Shown: positions 1 to 12,600, numbered from the stretch's first letter. The stretch: 64,000 bases of DNA from Calliphora vicina (GCF_958450345.1 NC_088783.1:58256395-58320394); one strand, 5' to 3'. Numbers and translations are program-made. Notes: generated by a model not told the origin, from the letters alone.

Positions 1-830
1 ATACCTTCAAATTGTACCAAAAGAAATTTTAATTGCACTAACATTTCCAACCCTGTACTAGTACGAATTATTATTGCACTCCTTTTCATCTCCACTTTTT
101 AGTCTTATTTAAAACGTTTATGTGATCGGCCACCAAAATGTTGTCGGGTTATTACAATCGGGAAAAAATAGTATAAAAAGTGTTCAAAATTAATTAAAAT
201 TTAGTGAAAAGTCTTAACTAATGTGTTGGTGATAAACTAAAAGTGTTTAATTGAAAGCATCTATGAATGCAAAGTCACAAATCGGAAATAAAAATTTGCA
301 AATTTTTCTATTCGTTTCGTTTAATTAGTAGAAGTCGTGTACGGGTTTTTGTTATTGTGTTTGTTAAAATGACGGAATAAGACAAAATCTGCAAAAATTG
401 CCGGAACTACTAGAATTGCTGGAATGTGTTGAAGGTTTGTGAATTGAATAACTAATTTAATAAAGTGTATTAGGATATAGTTGCACAATACTATACTATG
501 GAATATATAATTAGAACTTCGTTCTGGAGTAACTAAAATTTTTAGAATTGTTTGTGTATTAAATAACTCGAGGAAGTTTAGTTTTAGTTGGGAATATACA
601 AATTGTTCTAATTGGATATTTTTTTTTAAAAAAATGCAATATTTGATGTAATCATATCAGGTTTGTGTATTAAATAATTTAGTAAAGTTGGTATTAGTTG
701 GACTCACTACTTTAACGTTGTTAGTACACACTAGTGCTTTTCTAATTGGAATACATATGTATTAGTATTTTCCTTCCAAATAGTAAACTGATTGATAAAA
801 TAATCAATTTATTTCTAAATATTTTTCTAA
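1..830. other. AT-rich DNA, no gene recognised
   Basis: No open frame of note, no RNA gene and no repeat shared with the rest of the window were recognised. The first 450 bases resemble a fly 5' untranslated region in composition (short A-rich tracts, many stops), but there is no strong splice donor and no coding continuation, so I do not call an exon. Confidence 0.4.
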
Positions 831-839
831 ATTATCCAC

Positions 840-1958
840 ATTTTCCAAAAAAAAAGGTTATTCATTTCAAAAAAGCCGGTTTTCTTCAAAATCTCTGCTT
901 TTTGCGAACCGGTTAATTTCAAATGTTGGTTTTTGGTTAACCGGTTTATCCGGTTTATATCACTCGGTTAACCGGTTTGTAAAATTTGGCACTAAAATTA
1001 ATAAATCTCATGTTTTGATGCATTTTTTATATTCATTGTGTACACATTATATCAAACATTTGCTCTGATTTGAAACATAAACTGCTGATTTACAATATAA
1101 ACTTTTTAGATAAAACTTTATAAGAATTACAATGTTTCTAAATAGTAGAGGATGATGAGTTTACTTAAAAACTTTTTCAGAATAAATAACACTATTAAAA
1201 ATTAAAATTAAATTCCGCATAATTCTAGAAGTTAAGCTAAATCTAATGATTCATTATAAACTTAGAGATGTTTTTACCAAACGTTAAATTGAATTTAATG
1301 TACTTACATTTCAATAAATTTGACTTCATTAGTGTGTTGTGTTCTTAAAATTTAATTTTATTAATCATTTCGTTAGCTTAGTGTACAAAGTTCCTTTATA
1401 GAAATAAACGGTCTAAAATCCATGATTTGAAATATTTTTGAAATCTGATAATGGAGTTTTATTAATAATTTGGTATGATTTATAATGACAAATAATCACA
1501 GTTAAGAAGAAGTCCATTTGCATCTTATATGTCCTTTTTGGGACTTGGAACATTTTCTGTTTCATATCAAAAAGTCGAGGTGATAATAAATTTTTGAAAT
1601 TATTAAATATGTATTTAATTAAAAAAATTGTGATTTACATATTTTGGTTGAAATTTAATGAATAAACCAATAATTAAAACAATTATTATACATATATTTA
1701 GTAACATATTTATACTCAATTCCATTTGACTGAGATAATAATTTTTAATTTTTTACAAAATAAAATGGACTTAGCACTTTTGCATATTTATAGGTATTTA
1801 ATATTAACCATTCCTGACTACTAAAAACCAATAACCTTATAGGACATTTTATGTTTTCTTCACATATATGTCGGTTAACCGAAAACCCGGTTTTCGAAAA
1901 AGACCAATTTTCGATTAACCGACAAACCGGTTTTTTAAAAAGTTTATAAACACTACTA
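840..1958. mobile_element. Degenerate hAT-like non-autonomous element (candidate)
   Basis: Clusters of the palindrome AACCGGTT and variants (GGTTAACCGG, ACCGGTTT) occur at 895-985 and again, in inverted sense, at 1870-1935, with about 900 bases of non-coding AT-rich DNA between them. Paired subterminal palindromes are typical of hAT elements. The right edge (AAGTTTATAAACACTA) looks like a terminus, but I could not find a matching left terminus or a target duplication. The left boundary is therefore approximate and the class assignment is an inference. Confidence 0.4.
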
Positions 1959-2964
1959 AAAACGGACAACTTTAACCCTTAAATGGTGAAGGTCAAATGT
2001 AAAATTTTGCAATATTTATAATTTCTAAATGGATGATTTCGATTTGATTTTTGGGAGTTTTCCGATTTTAGTAAAACTTTCAGACAAAATTTAAAATTAC
2101 CAGGACTATAATATTATGAATAAGTTTTCTTAAAATTTATAACAATAAGGAAATAGGGCTCATTCACCAAAATATCGACAAAAAATTAGTTTTTATTGAA
2201 AATCGCAGGTACGGAAAACCTGTAAGAGGTATTGACATAATTTGTTCATATTTTTATTGCATATTATAATATCAATAAATCCCAATCTAATGTTCAAAAA
2301 ATTCTGAAATTTGTTTAACAAAATTTTAAAAAAATTTAAAATCGAGATTTGAAACTGCCGTTAAAAAATTAAATTTAACGAAGACAAAAGGTCATACACA
2401 AGTAAATACGGATATATTTTAAGTAAAAATTAGCTTTTATTTTAATTTTTCTCAAAATATGTTAATTTTTTTCGTTAATGGTCTGGGGAATTTTTAATAA
2501 CTTTAACATTTTTTAACCAATTTTTGTCATTTATATTTCATTTCAACCTCAATTACGTACATATTTCGATTCTTTTGCATTCAATTGCTAAAGTATTTAT
2601 TTAGTAGCAAAATTTTTACAAAAACTGAAAAATTTGAATTTTTTCCGAATTTTATCGATAATACAGTTTTTGGGTCATTTTGACAGAAAGGGTTAATCAC
2701 CAAAAGATTTTGTTAATGTAATTTTCATTAATATAAAAAAATCTACATATTTCTGAAAAAAAAAGCAGAAAATTAACGAGTTTCACCTATTTATTTCATA
2801 TAAATAGTAAAATTTAGCATATATCTGAACTTTGACCTCGATGCGCGTCCCGAAATCGTTGTCCGATTTGGCTCAAATTTTCAGCACTTCACTTTTAGTC
2901 CTAGTGTCACAATATTCCACCTGGCACCCTTCAAAATTCACACAAAATAGTTTTTCCATGATTG
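1959..2964. other. AT-rich intergenic DNA, unclassified
   Basis: No gene recognised. The segment around 2830-2960 is less AT-rich and may be part of an older repeat, but no second copy was found in the window. Confidence 0.3.
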
Positions 2965-3335
2965 TCACTCTAGTATATATATTTTGGATCGTTATAGATA
3001 GCGAAGTCGTCTGTCCGTCTGTATGTTGAAATCAACTTTCCGTAGCCCCCAAATAATTTACAAACATGATTGATATATCAATATATTGGGAATTCTTCCG
3101 GCTCGGTTGGTATTTATGGCTGAGATATAAGGAAAAAAACCGGGACAACAACGATTTTTGGCCTATTTTTTTTATCTATATCTGGATTACTAAGTCATTA
3201 ATATAGACAATATGGATAGATATTTCAAATGATAGATATTTCAAAGTTCATTGCAATGATGTATATAAGGCTACTGTAATTTGGACCGACACTGAATCAA
3301 AATCGGGAAAAATAATTTTTAGTCCGAGTTTTTTT
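2965..3335. mobile_element. DINE-1/INE-1-like element, family A, truncated
   Basis: This carries the conserved internal tract of family A seen complete at 32912-33594 and 42098-43528: the GATCGTTATAGATAGCG block, the CTGTCCGTCTGT tract and the ATATTAATGACTTAGTAATCC block (the last in inverted sense here). Both terminal hairpins are missing, so it is a fragment. The family resembles Drosophila INE-1/DINE-1, non-autonomous Helentron-associated repeats with tracts like TCCGTCTGTC and with TATACCCTT/AAGGGTATA ends. That assignment is from memory of the family. Confidence 0.55.
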
Positions 3336-3454
3336 TTCAAAAAAAAAATTTTTTTTGTCATACATTTTTTTTTATTAAAAATTTAAAAACAAACTTGTTT
3401 AAAAAATTTGGAAGGTCCTGTGAATAATCTCTATAAAAATATCTTTTAGAAAGC

Positions 3455-3797
3455 ATTCCGATAGTCTTAGAATCACTTTCAGAGTTGATGGAACGATGTC
3501 CGTCCATCTGGCTGGCTGTGAACTTGTGCGCAAAGTTCAGGTTGCAATTTCGAAGATATTTCAATAAAATTTAGGCCAATTATGAAGTCTGTTGAACTTG
3601 GTAAAAAAACGATCATACGATTCTTAAACATTATGTTATCCAGAAAAAATTTCATGGTGATCGGTCCATAATTGGTCAAATCTCCCATATAAGGCCCACT
3701 TCCGGAAATCACTCCCAAAAAAATTATTGAAATTTTAATAGAATAATGATTTGCTGATACTCAGTCGGGCTTGATCGACTATACTTTCTTACTTGTT
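3455..3797. mobile_element. DINE-1/INE-1-like element, family B, truncated
   Basis: This matches the second half of the complete family B copy at 24521-25255: the ACGATGTCCGTCC tract, the GTGATCGGTCCATAATTGGT block, the ATATAAGGCCCACTTCCG block, and the terminal hairpin with TTTCTTACTTGTT at the right edge. The left end (TATACCCTACACCACC) is absent. It lies directly beside a family A fragment, so two elements are joined or nested here. Confidence 0.6.
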
Positions 3798-4640
3798 TTT
3801 TTATTGGATAACAACACTTTACTGCATAAATGTCGAGAAATGAAAGTCTTGTGTGAATTTCTGGTCACGCTTTTATAACTTGGTTTTGAGTTCACTTAAT
3901 TTCCCTTTAAAATCGATGTTTTTGATGAAAACTTAATCTACTATAAATTTGTTAACATACGTTTAAATTCAAGCATGTCTTTTTGAAAATACATTTGTTT
4001 GCTTGACTTTCAAACAAATTGTGTAGCATGTTACTTTTTACTTTCTACAAAGGGGTATAAACATTTGTCATTTTACTCATTATTCTGCAATCAGAGAATG
4101 TTACTCAAATCTGCATTAAACAAAATTATTCTCCTTATTAATTTGAGGACATACAAGCGATGCCAAACATTATGTTGTTAATGCTGCACAAAATTCCTGT
4201 AAATGTGAGGATAAACAGAGCTACGTTAAATCAAACAGTAATATACATGGCTGCTAACATCCTGCAGCATCCTTAAGGACAACTGTTAAACACAGAATTA
4301 GGTAACATGTTTTTGCAGTTGCAGCAGCAGTTTACATAGTCTGCATCAATGTGGAATCTGGAATAGATGAGATTGTTTAAGAGAACTCTGTCTGTAAATG
4401 TTGTTGAAAAATCGTTAACATTAATTTTAAACAGTTGTTGCCTTTAGTAAGTACTAAAGGACATTAGTGTATGTAGTTTGAAGGTTGAAAGTTTCTGTAG
4501 AGCAGAAATATGTACAAATATGTGTTTGTGCAGATATTTAGGGGAAAATATTAAATTGCAAATAACATTTTATGACGAAGGTCAGAGAAGAAGTCATTAA
4601 AAACAAGTTGAATTTCGACTACTTTATCTCTGACAAAGAG
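3798..4640. other. Intergenic DNA, nothing recognised
   Basis: AT-rich sequence with a few CAG-rich stretches around 4320. No open frame with recognisable protein similarity. Confidence 0.3.
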
Positions 4641-4822
4641 CAAAATTTCATGAAGACTTTTGTAAAATGCACCAAGTCTCCCTGTTTGGCAAAAATGTCA
4701 AATTTTGACACCCTCTAACTCGGAGAGTTCTTGACCGATCTTGTTGAAAAACTGTGTCTGAATTACTACCCAATTTAAATTTTGTACATTTCGAACAAAT
4801 CTCCATAAAAGGCCAAAACTAT
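4641..4822 (-). mobile_element. Fragment of TA-TIR element end
   Basis: This shares the TGTCAAATTTTGAC block, the CTCGGAGAGTTCTTGACC block and the following AAAAACTGTGTC block with the terminal inverted repeats of the TA-TIR elements at 12601, 15835 and 40992. The outermost part of the TIR is missing and there is no matching second end nearby, so it is a decayed solo end. Confidence 0.55.
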
Positions 4823-4879
4823 CTATTGATGGTGGGTATACAAGATTCGGCACAGCCGAATATAACACTTTTACTTGTT
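4823..4879. mobile_element. DINE-1-like family A terminus, fragment
   Basis: Contains the family A end: GGTGGGTATACAAG, then the small hairpin ATTCGG...CCGAAT and the terminal ACTTGTT. Only about 57 bases of the element remain, fused to the TA-TIR fragment on its left. Confidence 0.55.
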
Positions 4880-4907
4880 ACTCATTCTAAATTTGTTTTA
4901 ATTTCAG

Positions 4908-4985
4908 CTCACATCAGGTTAAATCTTCAGGTTACAAAATTCATTCAAACGAAACAAATTTACACTAAAATGAGGAGAAGAAAAG
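4908..4985 (+). other. Candidate small non-coding exon (speculative)
   Basis: It is preceded by a pyrimidine-rich acceptor-like sequence (TTGTTTTAATTTCAG, ending at 4907) and followed by a donor-like GTTAGT at 4986. A second acceptor-like sequence (TTTTGTTTCCCCTGCAG) ends at 5139. If these were spliced, a reading frame opened by the ATG near 4970 would stop after six codons. Any transcript would therefore be untranslated or part of a longer non-coding RNA. Isolated splice-like motifs are frequent in AT-rich DNA. Confidence 0.12.
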
Positions 4986-5495
4986 GTTAGTGTTTAATAT
5001 TTAACTTTTACTTTTTTTGGTTTAATTTCACATAAAATACTTTATTGTTCATTTAAAATAATTCTTGTGTAAAACTGTGATGGTATCCTGTTCTATCGTT
5101 TCCACCACATTTGTTTTCTTTATTTTGTTTCCCCTGCAGACTGAGTGGTCACGAGACTACATTATTACATTGTATTGCTGCTACAAAGTGTCACACTTTT
5201 AACTTCATGTTTTCCATAACACTCACACTCGGTCCAGGTTTAAAATGAAATTAGTTGAAATCCAATTATTTTACACTCAAATAAATTTGTATAAAACATG
5301 TTTGTGCATATTAAAATCATGAATATTCTCATAAAATTTTATTCCTGCTTGCAAAAGTCATTTGTGCAACATTGAAAAGTGTTATACATATTGGTTGCAT
5401 TTGGTGTTGCCAGAAGTCTTTTGTTGTCATATGGGAAAATTTTTAAAACAATTTCACCGAAATCCGAAGAATTTAAATCGACACGTTTAGAGCTC

Positions 5496-8400
5496 TTCAG
5501 TTCTAGTTCAGTTCTAGTTCTAGTTCTAGTTCAGTTCTAGTTCAGTTCTAGTTCAGTTCTAGTTCAGTTCTAGTTCAGTTCTAGTTCAGTTCTAGTTCAG
5601 TTCTAGTTCAGTTCTAGTTCAGTTCTAGTTCAGTTCTAGTTCAGTTCTAGTTCAGTTCTAGTTCAGTTCTAGTTCAGTTCTAGTTCAGTTCTAGTTCAGT
5701 TCTAGTTCAGTTCTAGTTCAGTTCTAGTTCAGTTCTAGTTCAGTTCTAGTTCAGTTCTAGTTCAGTTCTAGTTCAGTTCTAGTTCAGTTCTAGTTCAGTT
5801 CTAGTTCAGTTCTAGTTCAGTTCTAGTTCAGTTCTAGTTCAGTTCTAGTTCAGTTCTAGTTCAGTTCTAGTTCAGTTCTAGTTCAGTTCTAGTTCAGTTC
5901 TAGTTCAGTTCTAGTTCAGTTCTAGTTCAGTTCTAGTTCAGTTCTAGTTCAGTTCTAGTTCAGTTCTAGTTCAGTTCTAGTTCAGTTCTAGTTCAGTTCT
6001 AGTTCAGTTCTAGTTCAGTTCTAGTTCAGTTCTAGTTCAGTTCTAGTTCAGTTCTAGTTCAGTTCTAGTTCAGTTCTAGTTCAGTTCTAGTTCAGTTCTA
6101 GTTCAGTTCTAGTTCAGTTCTAGTTCAGTTCTAGTTCAGTTCTAGTTCAGTTCTAGTTCAGTTCTAGTTCAGTTCTAGTTCAGTTCTAGTTCAGTTCTAG
6201 TTCAGTTTTAGTTCAGTTCTAGTTCAGTTCTAGTTCAGTTCTAGTTCAGTTCTAGTTCAGTTCTAGTTCAGTTCTAGTTCAGTTCTAGTTCAGTTCTAGT
6301 TCAGTTCTAGTTCAGTTCTAGTTCAGTTCTAGTTCAGTTCTAGTTCAGTTCTAGTTCAGTTCTAGTTCAGTTCTAGTTCAGTTCTAGTTCAGTTCTAGTT
6401 CAGTTCTAGTTCAGTTCTAGTTCAGTTCTAGTTCAGTTCTAGTTCAGTTCTAGTTCAGTTCTAGTTCAGTTCTAGTTCAGTTCTAGTTCAGTTCTAGTTC
6501 AGTTCTAGTTCAGTTCTAGTTCAGTTCCAGTTCAGTTCTAGTTCAGTTCTAGTTCAGTTCTAGTTCAGTTCTAGTTCAGTTCTAGTTCAGTTCTAGTTCA
6601 GTTCTAGTTCAGTTCTAGTTCAGTTCTAGTTCAGTTCTAGTTCAGTTCTAGTTCAGTTCTAGTTCAGTTCTAGTTCAGTTCTAGTTCAGTTCTAGTTCAG
6701 TTCTAGTTCAGTTCTAGTTCAGTTCTAGTTCAGTTCTAGTTCAGTTCTAGTTCAGTTCTAGTTCAGTTCTAGTTCAGTTCTAGTTCAGTTCAGTTCTAGT
6801 TCAGTTCTAGTTCAGTTCTAGTTCAGTTCAGTTCTAGTTCAGTTCAGTTCTAGTTCAGTTCTAGTTCAGTTCTAGTTCAGTTCTAGTTCAGTTCTAGTTC
6901 AGTTCTAGTTCAGTTCTAGTTCAGTTCTAGTTCAGTTCTAGTTCAGTTCTAGTTCAGTTCTAGTTCAGTTCTAGTTCAGTTCTAGTTCAGTTCTAGTTCA
7001 GTTCTAGTTCAGTTCTAGTTCAGTTCTAGTTCAGTTCTAGTTCAGTTCTAGTTCAGTTCTAGTTCAGTTCTAGTTCAGTTCTAGTTCAGTTCTAGTTCAG
7101 TTCTAGTTCAGTTCTAGTTCAGTTCTAGTTCAGTTCTAGTTCAGTTCTAGTTCAGTTCTAGTTCAGTTCTAGTTCAGTTCTAGTTCAGTTCTAGTTCAGT
7201 TCTAGTTCAGTTCTAGTTCAGTTCTAGTTCAGTTCTAGTTCAGTTCTAGTTCAGTTCTAGTTCAGTTCTAGTTCAGTTCTAGTTCAGTTCTAGTTCAGTT
7301 CTAGTTCAGTTCTAGTTCAGTTCTAGTTCAGTTCTAGTTCAGTTCTAGTTCAGTTCTAGTTCAGTTCTAGTTCAGTTCTAGTTCAGTTCTAGTTCAGTTC
7401 TAGTTCAGTTCTAGTTCAGTTCTAGTTCAGTTCTAGTTCAGTTCTAGTTCAGTTCTAGTTCAGTTCTAGTTCAGTTCTAGTTCAGTTCTAGTTCAGTTCT
7501 AGTTCAGTTCTAGTTCAGTTCTAGTTCAGTTCTAGTTCAGTTCTAGTTCAGTTCTAGTTCAGTTCTAGTTCAGTTCTAGTTCAGTTCTAGTTCAGTTCTA
7601 GTTCAGTTCTAGTTCAGTTCTAGTTCAGTTCTAGTTCAGTTCTAGTTCAGTTCTAGTTCAGTTCTAGTTCAGTTCTAGTTCAGTTCTAGTTCAGTTCTAG
7701 TTCAGTTCTAGTTCAGTTCTAGTTCAGTTCTAGTTCAGTTCTAGTTCAGTTCTAGTTCAGTTCTAGTTCAGTTCTAGTTCAGTTCTAGTTCAGTTCTAGT
7801 TCAGTTCTAGTTCAGTTCTAGTTCAGTTCTAGTTCAGTTCTAGTTCAGTTTTAGTTCAGTTCTAGTTCAGTTCTAGTTCAGTTCTAGTTCAGTTCTAGTT
7901 CAGTTCTAGTTCAGTTCTAGTTCAGTTCTAGTTCAGTTCTAGTTCAGTTCTAGTTCAGTTCTAGTTCAGTTCTAGTTCAGTTCTAGTTCAGTTCTAGTTC
8001 AGTTCTAGTTCAGTTCTAGTTCAGTTCTAGTTCAGTTCTAGTTCAGTTCTAGTTCAGTTCAGTTCTAGTTCAGTTCTAGTTCAGTTCTAGTTCAGTTCTA
8101 GTTCAGTTCTAGTTCAGTTCTAGTTCAGTTCTAGTTCAGTTCTAGTTCAGTTCTAGTTCAGTTCTAGTTCAGTTCTAGTTCAGTTCTAGTTCAGTTCTAG
8201 TTCAGTTCTAGTTCAGTTCTAGTTCAGTTCTAGTTCAGTTCTAGTTCAGTTCTAGTTCAGTTCTAGTTCAGTTCTAGTTCAGTTCTAGTTCAGTTCTAGT
8301 TCAGTTCTAGTTCAGTTCTAGTTCAGTTCTAGTTCAGTTCTAGTTCAGTTCTAGTTCAGTTCTAGTTCAGTTCTAGTTCAGTTCTAGTTCAGTTCTAGTT

Positions 8401-9675
8401 CAGTTCTAGTTCAGTTCTAGTTCAGTTCTAGTTCAGTTCTAGTTCAGTTCTAGTTCAGTTCTAGTTCAGTTTTAGTTCAGTTCTAGTTCAGTTCTAGTTC
8501 AGTTCTAGTTCAGTTCTAGTTCAGTTCTAGTTCAGTTCTAGTTCAGTTCTAGTTCAGTTCTAGTTCAGTTCTAGTTCAGTTCTAGTTCAGTTCTAGTTCA
8601 GTTCTAGTTCAGTTCTAGTTCAGTTCTAGTTCAGTTCTAGTTCAGTTCTAGTTCAGTTCTAGTTCAGTTCTAGTTCAGTTCTAGTTCAGTTCTAGTTCAG
8701 TTCTAGTTCAGTTCTAGTTCAGTTCTAGTTCAGTTCTAGTTCAGTTCTAGTTCAGTTCTAGTTCAGTTCTAGTTCAGTTCTAGTTCAGTTCTAGTTCAGT
8801 TCTAGTTCAGTTCTAGTTCAGTTCTAGTTCAGTTCTAGTTCAGTTCTAGTTCAGTTCTAGTTCAGTTCTAGTTCAGTTCTAGTTCAGTTCTAGTTCAGTT
8901 CTAGTTCAGTTCTAGTTCAGTTCTAGTTCAGTTCTAGTTCAGTTCTAGTTCAGTTCTAGTTCAGTTCAGTTCTAGTTCAGTTCAGTTCTAGTTCAGTTCT
9001 AGTTCAGTTCTAGTTCAGTTCTAGTTCAGTTCTAGTTCAGTTCTAGTTCAGTTCTAGTTCAGTTCTAGTTCAGTTCTAGTTCAGTTCTAGTTCAGTTCTA
9101 GTTCAGTTCTAGTTCAGTTCTAGTTCAGTTCTAGTTCAGTTCTAGTTCAGTTCTAGTTCAGTTCTAGTTCAGTTCTAGTTCAGTTCTAGTTCAGTTCTAG
9201 TTCAGTTCTAGTTCAGTTCTAGTTCAGTTCTAGTTCAGTTCTAGTTCAGTTCTAGTTCAGTTCTAGTTCAGTTCTAGTTCAGTTCTAGTTCAGTTCTAGT
9301 TCAGTTCTAGTTCAGTTCTAGTTCAGTTCTAGTTCAGTTCTAGTTCAGTTCTAGTTCAGTTCTAGTTCAGTTCTAGTTCAGTTCTAGTTCAGTTCTAGTT
9401 CAGTTCAGTTCTAGTTCAGTTCTAGTTCAGTTCTAGTTCAGTTCTAGTTCAGTTCTAGTTCAGTTCTAGTTCAGTTCTAGTTCAGTTCTAGTTCAGTTCT
9501 AGTTCAGTTCTAGTTCAGTTCTAGTTCAGTTCTAGTTCAGTTCTAGTTCAGTTCTAGTTCAGTTCTAGTTCAGTTCTAGTTCAGTTCTAGTTCAGTTCTA
9601 GTTCAGTTCTAGTTCAGTTCTAGTTCAGTTCTAGTTCAGTTCTAGTTCAGTTCTAGTTCAGTTCTAGTTCTAGTA
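5496..9675. repeat. 11-bp satellite (TTCAGTTCTAG)n, about 380 units
   Basis: An uninterrupted tandem array of the 11-base unit TTCAGTTCTAG runs about 4.18 kb. The array is extremely homogeneous. Four single-base variants stand out, near 6208, 6528, 7851 and 8470. About seven places have an extra TTCAG (5 bases), near 6786, 6828, 6842, 8056, 8966, 8979 and 9406. The left edge has runs of the hexamer TTCTAG and the right edge degenerates into TTCTAGTAGTTCAGG. The unit can be read as hexamer TTCTAG plus pentamer TTCAG. As 11 is not a multiple of 3, every frame meets a stop within 33 bases, so it is not protein coding. Confidence 0.97.
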
Positions 9676-11380
9676 GTTCAGGTTCTAAATTGATGTTGTT
9701 ATGGAAATATAATCCAGTTAGGAAGAAAATATTAATTATCTATGATATTCGAACATTTTGAGGCAATTCTTCAAAAGATTTGAAACAATTCATGCTCATG
9801 TCTCTTATTGCAATAATATTTCAATATCTAATGCCAAAAACAACTTCTTCCCTTCTGCTATAGAACATTTTAGAATATATTATTATCAATATTGGCCGTG
9901 AGCCAACCGAGGGCCAAAGCATTTATATCGTCGGATTGTTAGCCGACGAGAGCGAAAGAATTTATCCTTTGGATCGCATCCTTAGCTTATAGAGCCAACG
10001 AATTCTTCTCCCCGGATTGCATCCATTGCATTTACTTTCCCATAATAAGTCATTAGTCGACCGAGACCCGTAGTGTTTATCTCGTCGAATCCTCTATTAG
10101 AAACATCGTCCATCAACAATCATATCCAAAAGAAACAAAGATGCAGACGTTTGAAGAACCGTGAAAGACTAGGTCTACCCCGGATGGAAACCAAAACTTC
10201 ATAGTTTTACATTTTTCATATACCCGAGGTTTAGTACTTTAAAATCGGATTATCCCTATAGAAATTACAGATTTTTCCACTTTTTTCGAAATTTCGGTAA
10301 AGGATAAGTTCCGACTTGATGTAGGCTCACGGTGGAATGATTTATCAATGAAATCCTTTTGGAAATCTATGTGCAACAGAACATTGATGTAAATATTAGG
10401 CATTAGAAATTTGAAATGCAATCCGTTATTAATATTCTATAATATGTAACACTATATGTATGTATTTGTAGTCAGTCAACCATTACCACTAATTTACATG
10501 ACAAACCACGCCTTTTGCCATTTTTAAAATTAAAAATTTTATAAAAGTGTTCGCCATTTTTTATTTATTTCTTTATTTGTTTCACATGTTTTACAAAAAT
10601 TTCTCAAGTGTTTTCAAACCCTTTTACCTTAAAAGGAACATAAGAAAGAAAGAAAATAAAAAAACAACAAAATTTAAAGAAACAATAGAAGACCTTCATT
10701 CAGCAACCCTCTAATTCTAACTTCATCACATCCAAGTGCATCTACACATATGAACGATTTGAACTCCTACATCAGCCAGGGCGAGTATTAAATACACATA
10801 TATTTCGGTTGGATGATTATGATGTTGCTGCATTTACTTATTGTTTTTGTTGTTATAGGAAAGCATTGGAGCATAAAATTTGTTTGCATCATCCTCATCA
10901 TCATAGTGGCATATAAAATACATTCATGCTGCACACACATCCTTACACCCACACATAAACACTTAAGGATACATACATTGTTTGGTTGTGTATCCTTAAT
11001 CTTATTTGAAAAGACAACAATAGAAAAAGATTCCATATTCCATATCATATACAAATATACTTTGGTACTTCGGTACATATTATTATTACTGTAAAATATC
11101 CTTAAGGATCATGAACGTGTATAATGTTATTGTTGCTGTTGTTACTGCTGAAGCTTTAAATTGCAGCTTAATATTGTGGCATATTTCAGTACTTATTCCA
11201 TAAGAATACAAATCCCCCCTACACACAAAGTAACTCCTACTTTAAACAATGTGGCCAGCTCAAGCTATAAAGCAATACCTGTTTGTGGTTGTAGCGAACC
11301 TATTGCAGTTTTAACGGTTCCTTCTAATCCATTGTGGTAATGGGGCAAAAGCTTTTAACATATTTAAACAATAGAAGTGT
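9676..11380. other. Intergenic DNA after the satellite, no gene recognised
   Basis: The part at about 9890-10200 is clearly richer in G+C than its surroundings and contains motifs such as GCCGACGAG and TCGTCGGAT. It could be a decayed coding or element fragment, but I could not assign a protein. The overlapping short frames near 10800-11090 on both strands lie in low-complexity sequence and look like chance frames. Confidence 0.35.
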
Positions 11381-11389
11381 TCTTCTTCA

Positions 11390-12256
11390 ATTCTATTTTT
11401 TATTTCTTCTTTTTACTTGAGGTTTCTTTAACATCTTTATTATGATTCCACTTTTTAAAATATCCAAATGTGTTTATCTGGAATATTTCTCAAAGTTATG
11501 AATCAGGAATTAGGTACAAATTGCTAAAGTTTCCGACGTCTTCCTTCCTCGTGTTTTCGATCATCCAATCTTGATAGATCGAATCATTTGTCCAATTCAC
11601 AATTGGTATCGTTGTATGTCGTAATTTTTTTTATTAATGTTTTGTTTTTGTTTCGAAAAATTTGTTTGAAAAATATTTACGACATACAATGCTACAACAC
11701 TACGACATCAATTGTGAATTGGGCAATTATCTATAGATGTCGAGCTAGCACAACTTTATATTTGAGAAATGCCACTAGACGGAACATCGAGATTAGAGAA
11801 AACATTCAATTTAGACCTATTAGTTTAGTCATTAGGTACTTGGGTAAACATGGTCCTTTTATATGTATTACTGCAGCTAGACGAAACGTAGTTTAAAATG
11901 TGTCGAACCTAATGACTGTCCACTCTGTACTTGGATCACAGATGGCTTGAACCAGCATGCTGGTCGTTTCATAATTATTACTGCCTCTAGATAAAACATA
12001 GTTTAAAAGTTCCTTCCTTCTGTATTTCTTATGATTTCGTTAACACTTTCAAATGTTTAAATATTTTACTCAGAACTATTTTTCAAGTTTGTGAATCAGG
12101 AATGAGTCACAAAGTACTTAACATTCCGTCGACTCCCTTCTATTAAATCAAACCTTTGAATCCACTAATTTTGAGTTGTAGGACTCGAGCTTTTAAAGGA
12201 AAACGAGAACCATGTTTTCAGCTATCTAATACAGTGGAATCAAAGCATGAACTAGA
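11390..12256. repeat. Diverged interspersed/tandem repeat, two units (left of element)
   Basis: Segments with GAATCAGGAAT, ATATCCAAATGTG-like, CTAGACGGAACATCGAGATT and AGACGAAACGTAGTTTAAAA motifs recur within 11430-12240 and again at 17840-18300. The order is roughly conserved, giving an estimated unit of about 550-600 bases. No coding frame is conserved. The repeat was interrupted by the DINE-1-like element that starts at 12257. Confidence 0.55.
11588..11726. mobile_element. Palindromic MITE-like element, 139 bp
   Basis: The left arm starts TTGTCCAATTCACAATTG and the right arm ends CAATTGTGAATTGGGCAA. A further inner inverted match (TTGTATGTCGTAA against TTACGACATACAA) follows a small gap. 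This is a near-palindromic element with arms of about 50 bases. No target duplication was certain. Confidence 0.6.
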
Positions 12257-12600
12257 AACATGTAAGAAAGTATGGTCGGTCAAGTCCGATCATATAATAC
12301 CCTACACCAAGTAAATGAGTAAAAATATTTTTCTTTTAAAATTTCAATAATTTATATTTTTGAGTGATTTTTCGAAGGGGCCTTATATGGGAGCTATGAT
12401 CAATTATGAACCGATCACCATAAAATTAGGTCGTGTGATTTATGTCTATATGAAAGTTATTTATGTTGAATTTTGTGTGTATACCAACATTTTTAAGCGA
12501 TTTATGCACGTTAAAGTGATTTTCGGAAGCGGGTCTATATGGGAGCTATGACTAATTATGGACCGATCGTAACAAAATTTGGTGACATGAATTTTGTATA

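Noticed and set aside
360..440. Possible first exon with donor-like GAAGGTTTGT
   Set aside because: The donor is weak, no acceptor or coding continuation is apparent, and the region has no other support.
5496..9675. Telomeric repeat or CRISPR-like array
   Set aside because: The unit is a pure 11-bp tandem with no spacers, it is internal in the window, and it is unlike known insect telomere repeats.
10788..11094. Overlapping open frames on both strands
   Set aside because: They lie in low-complexity sequence, overlap on opposite strands and show no family motif.
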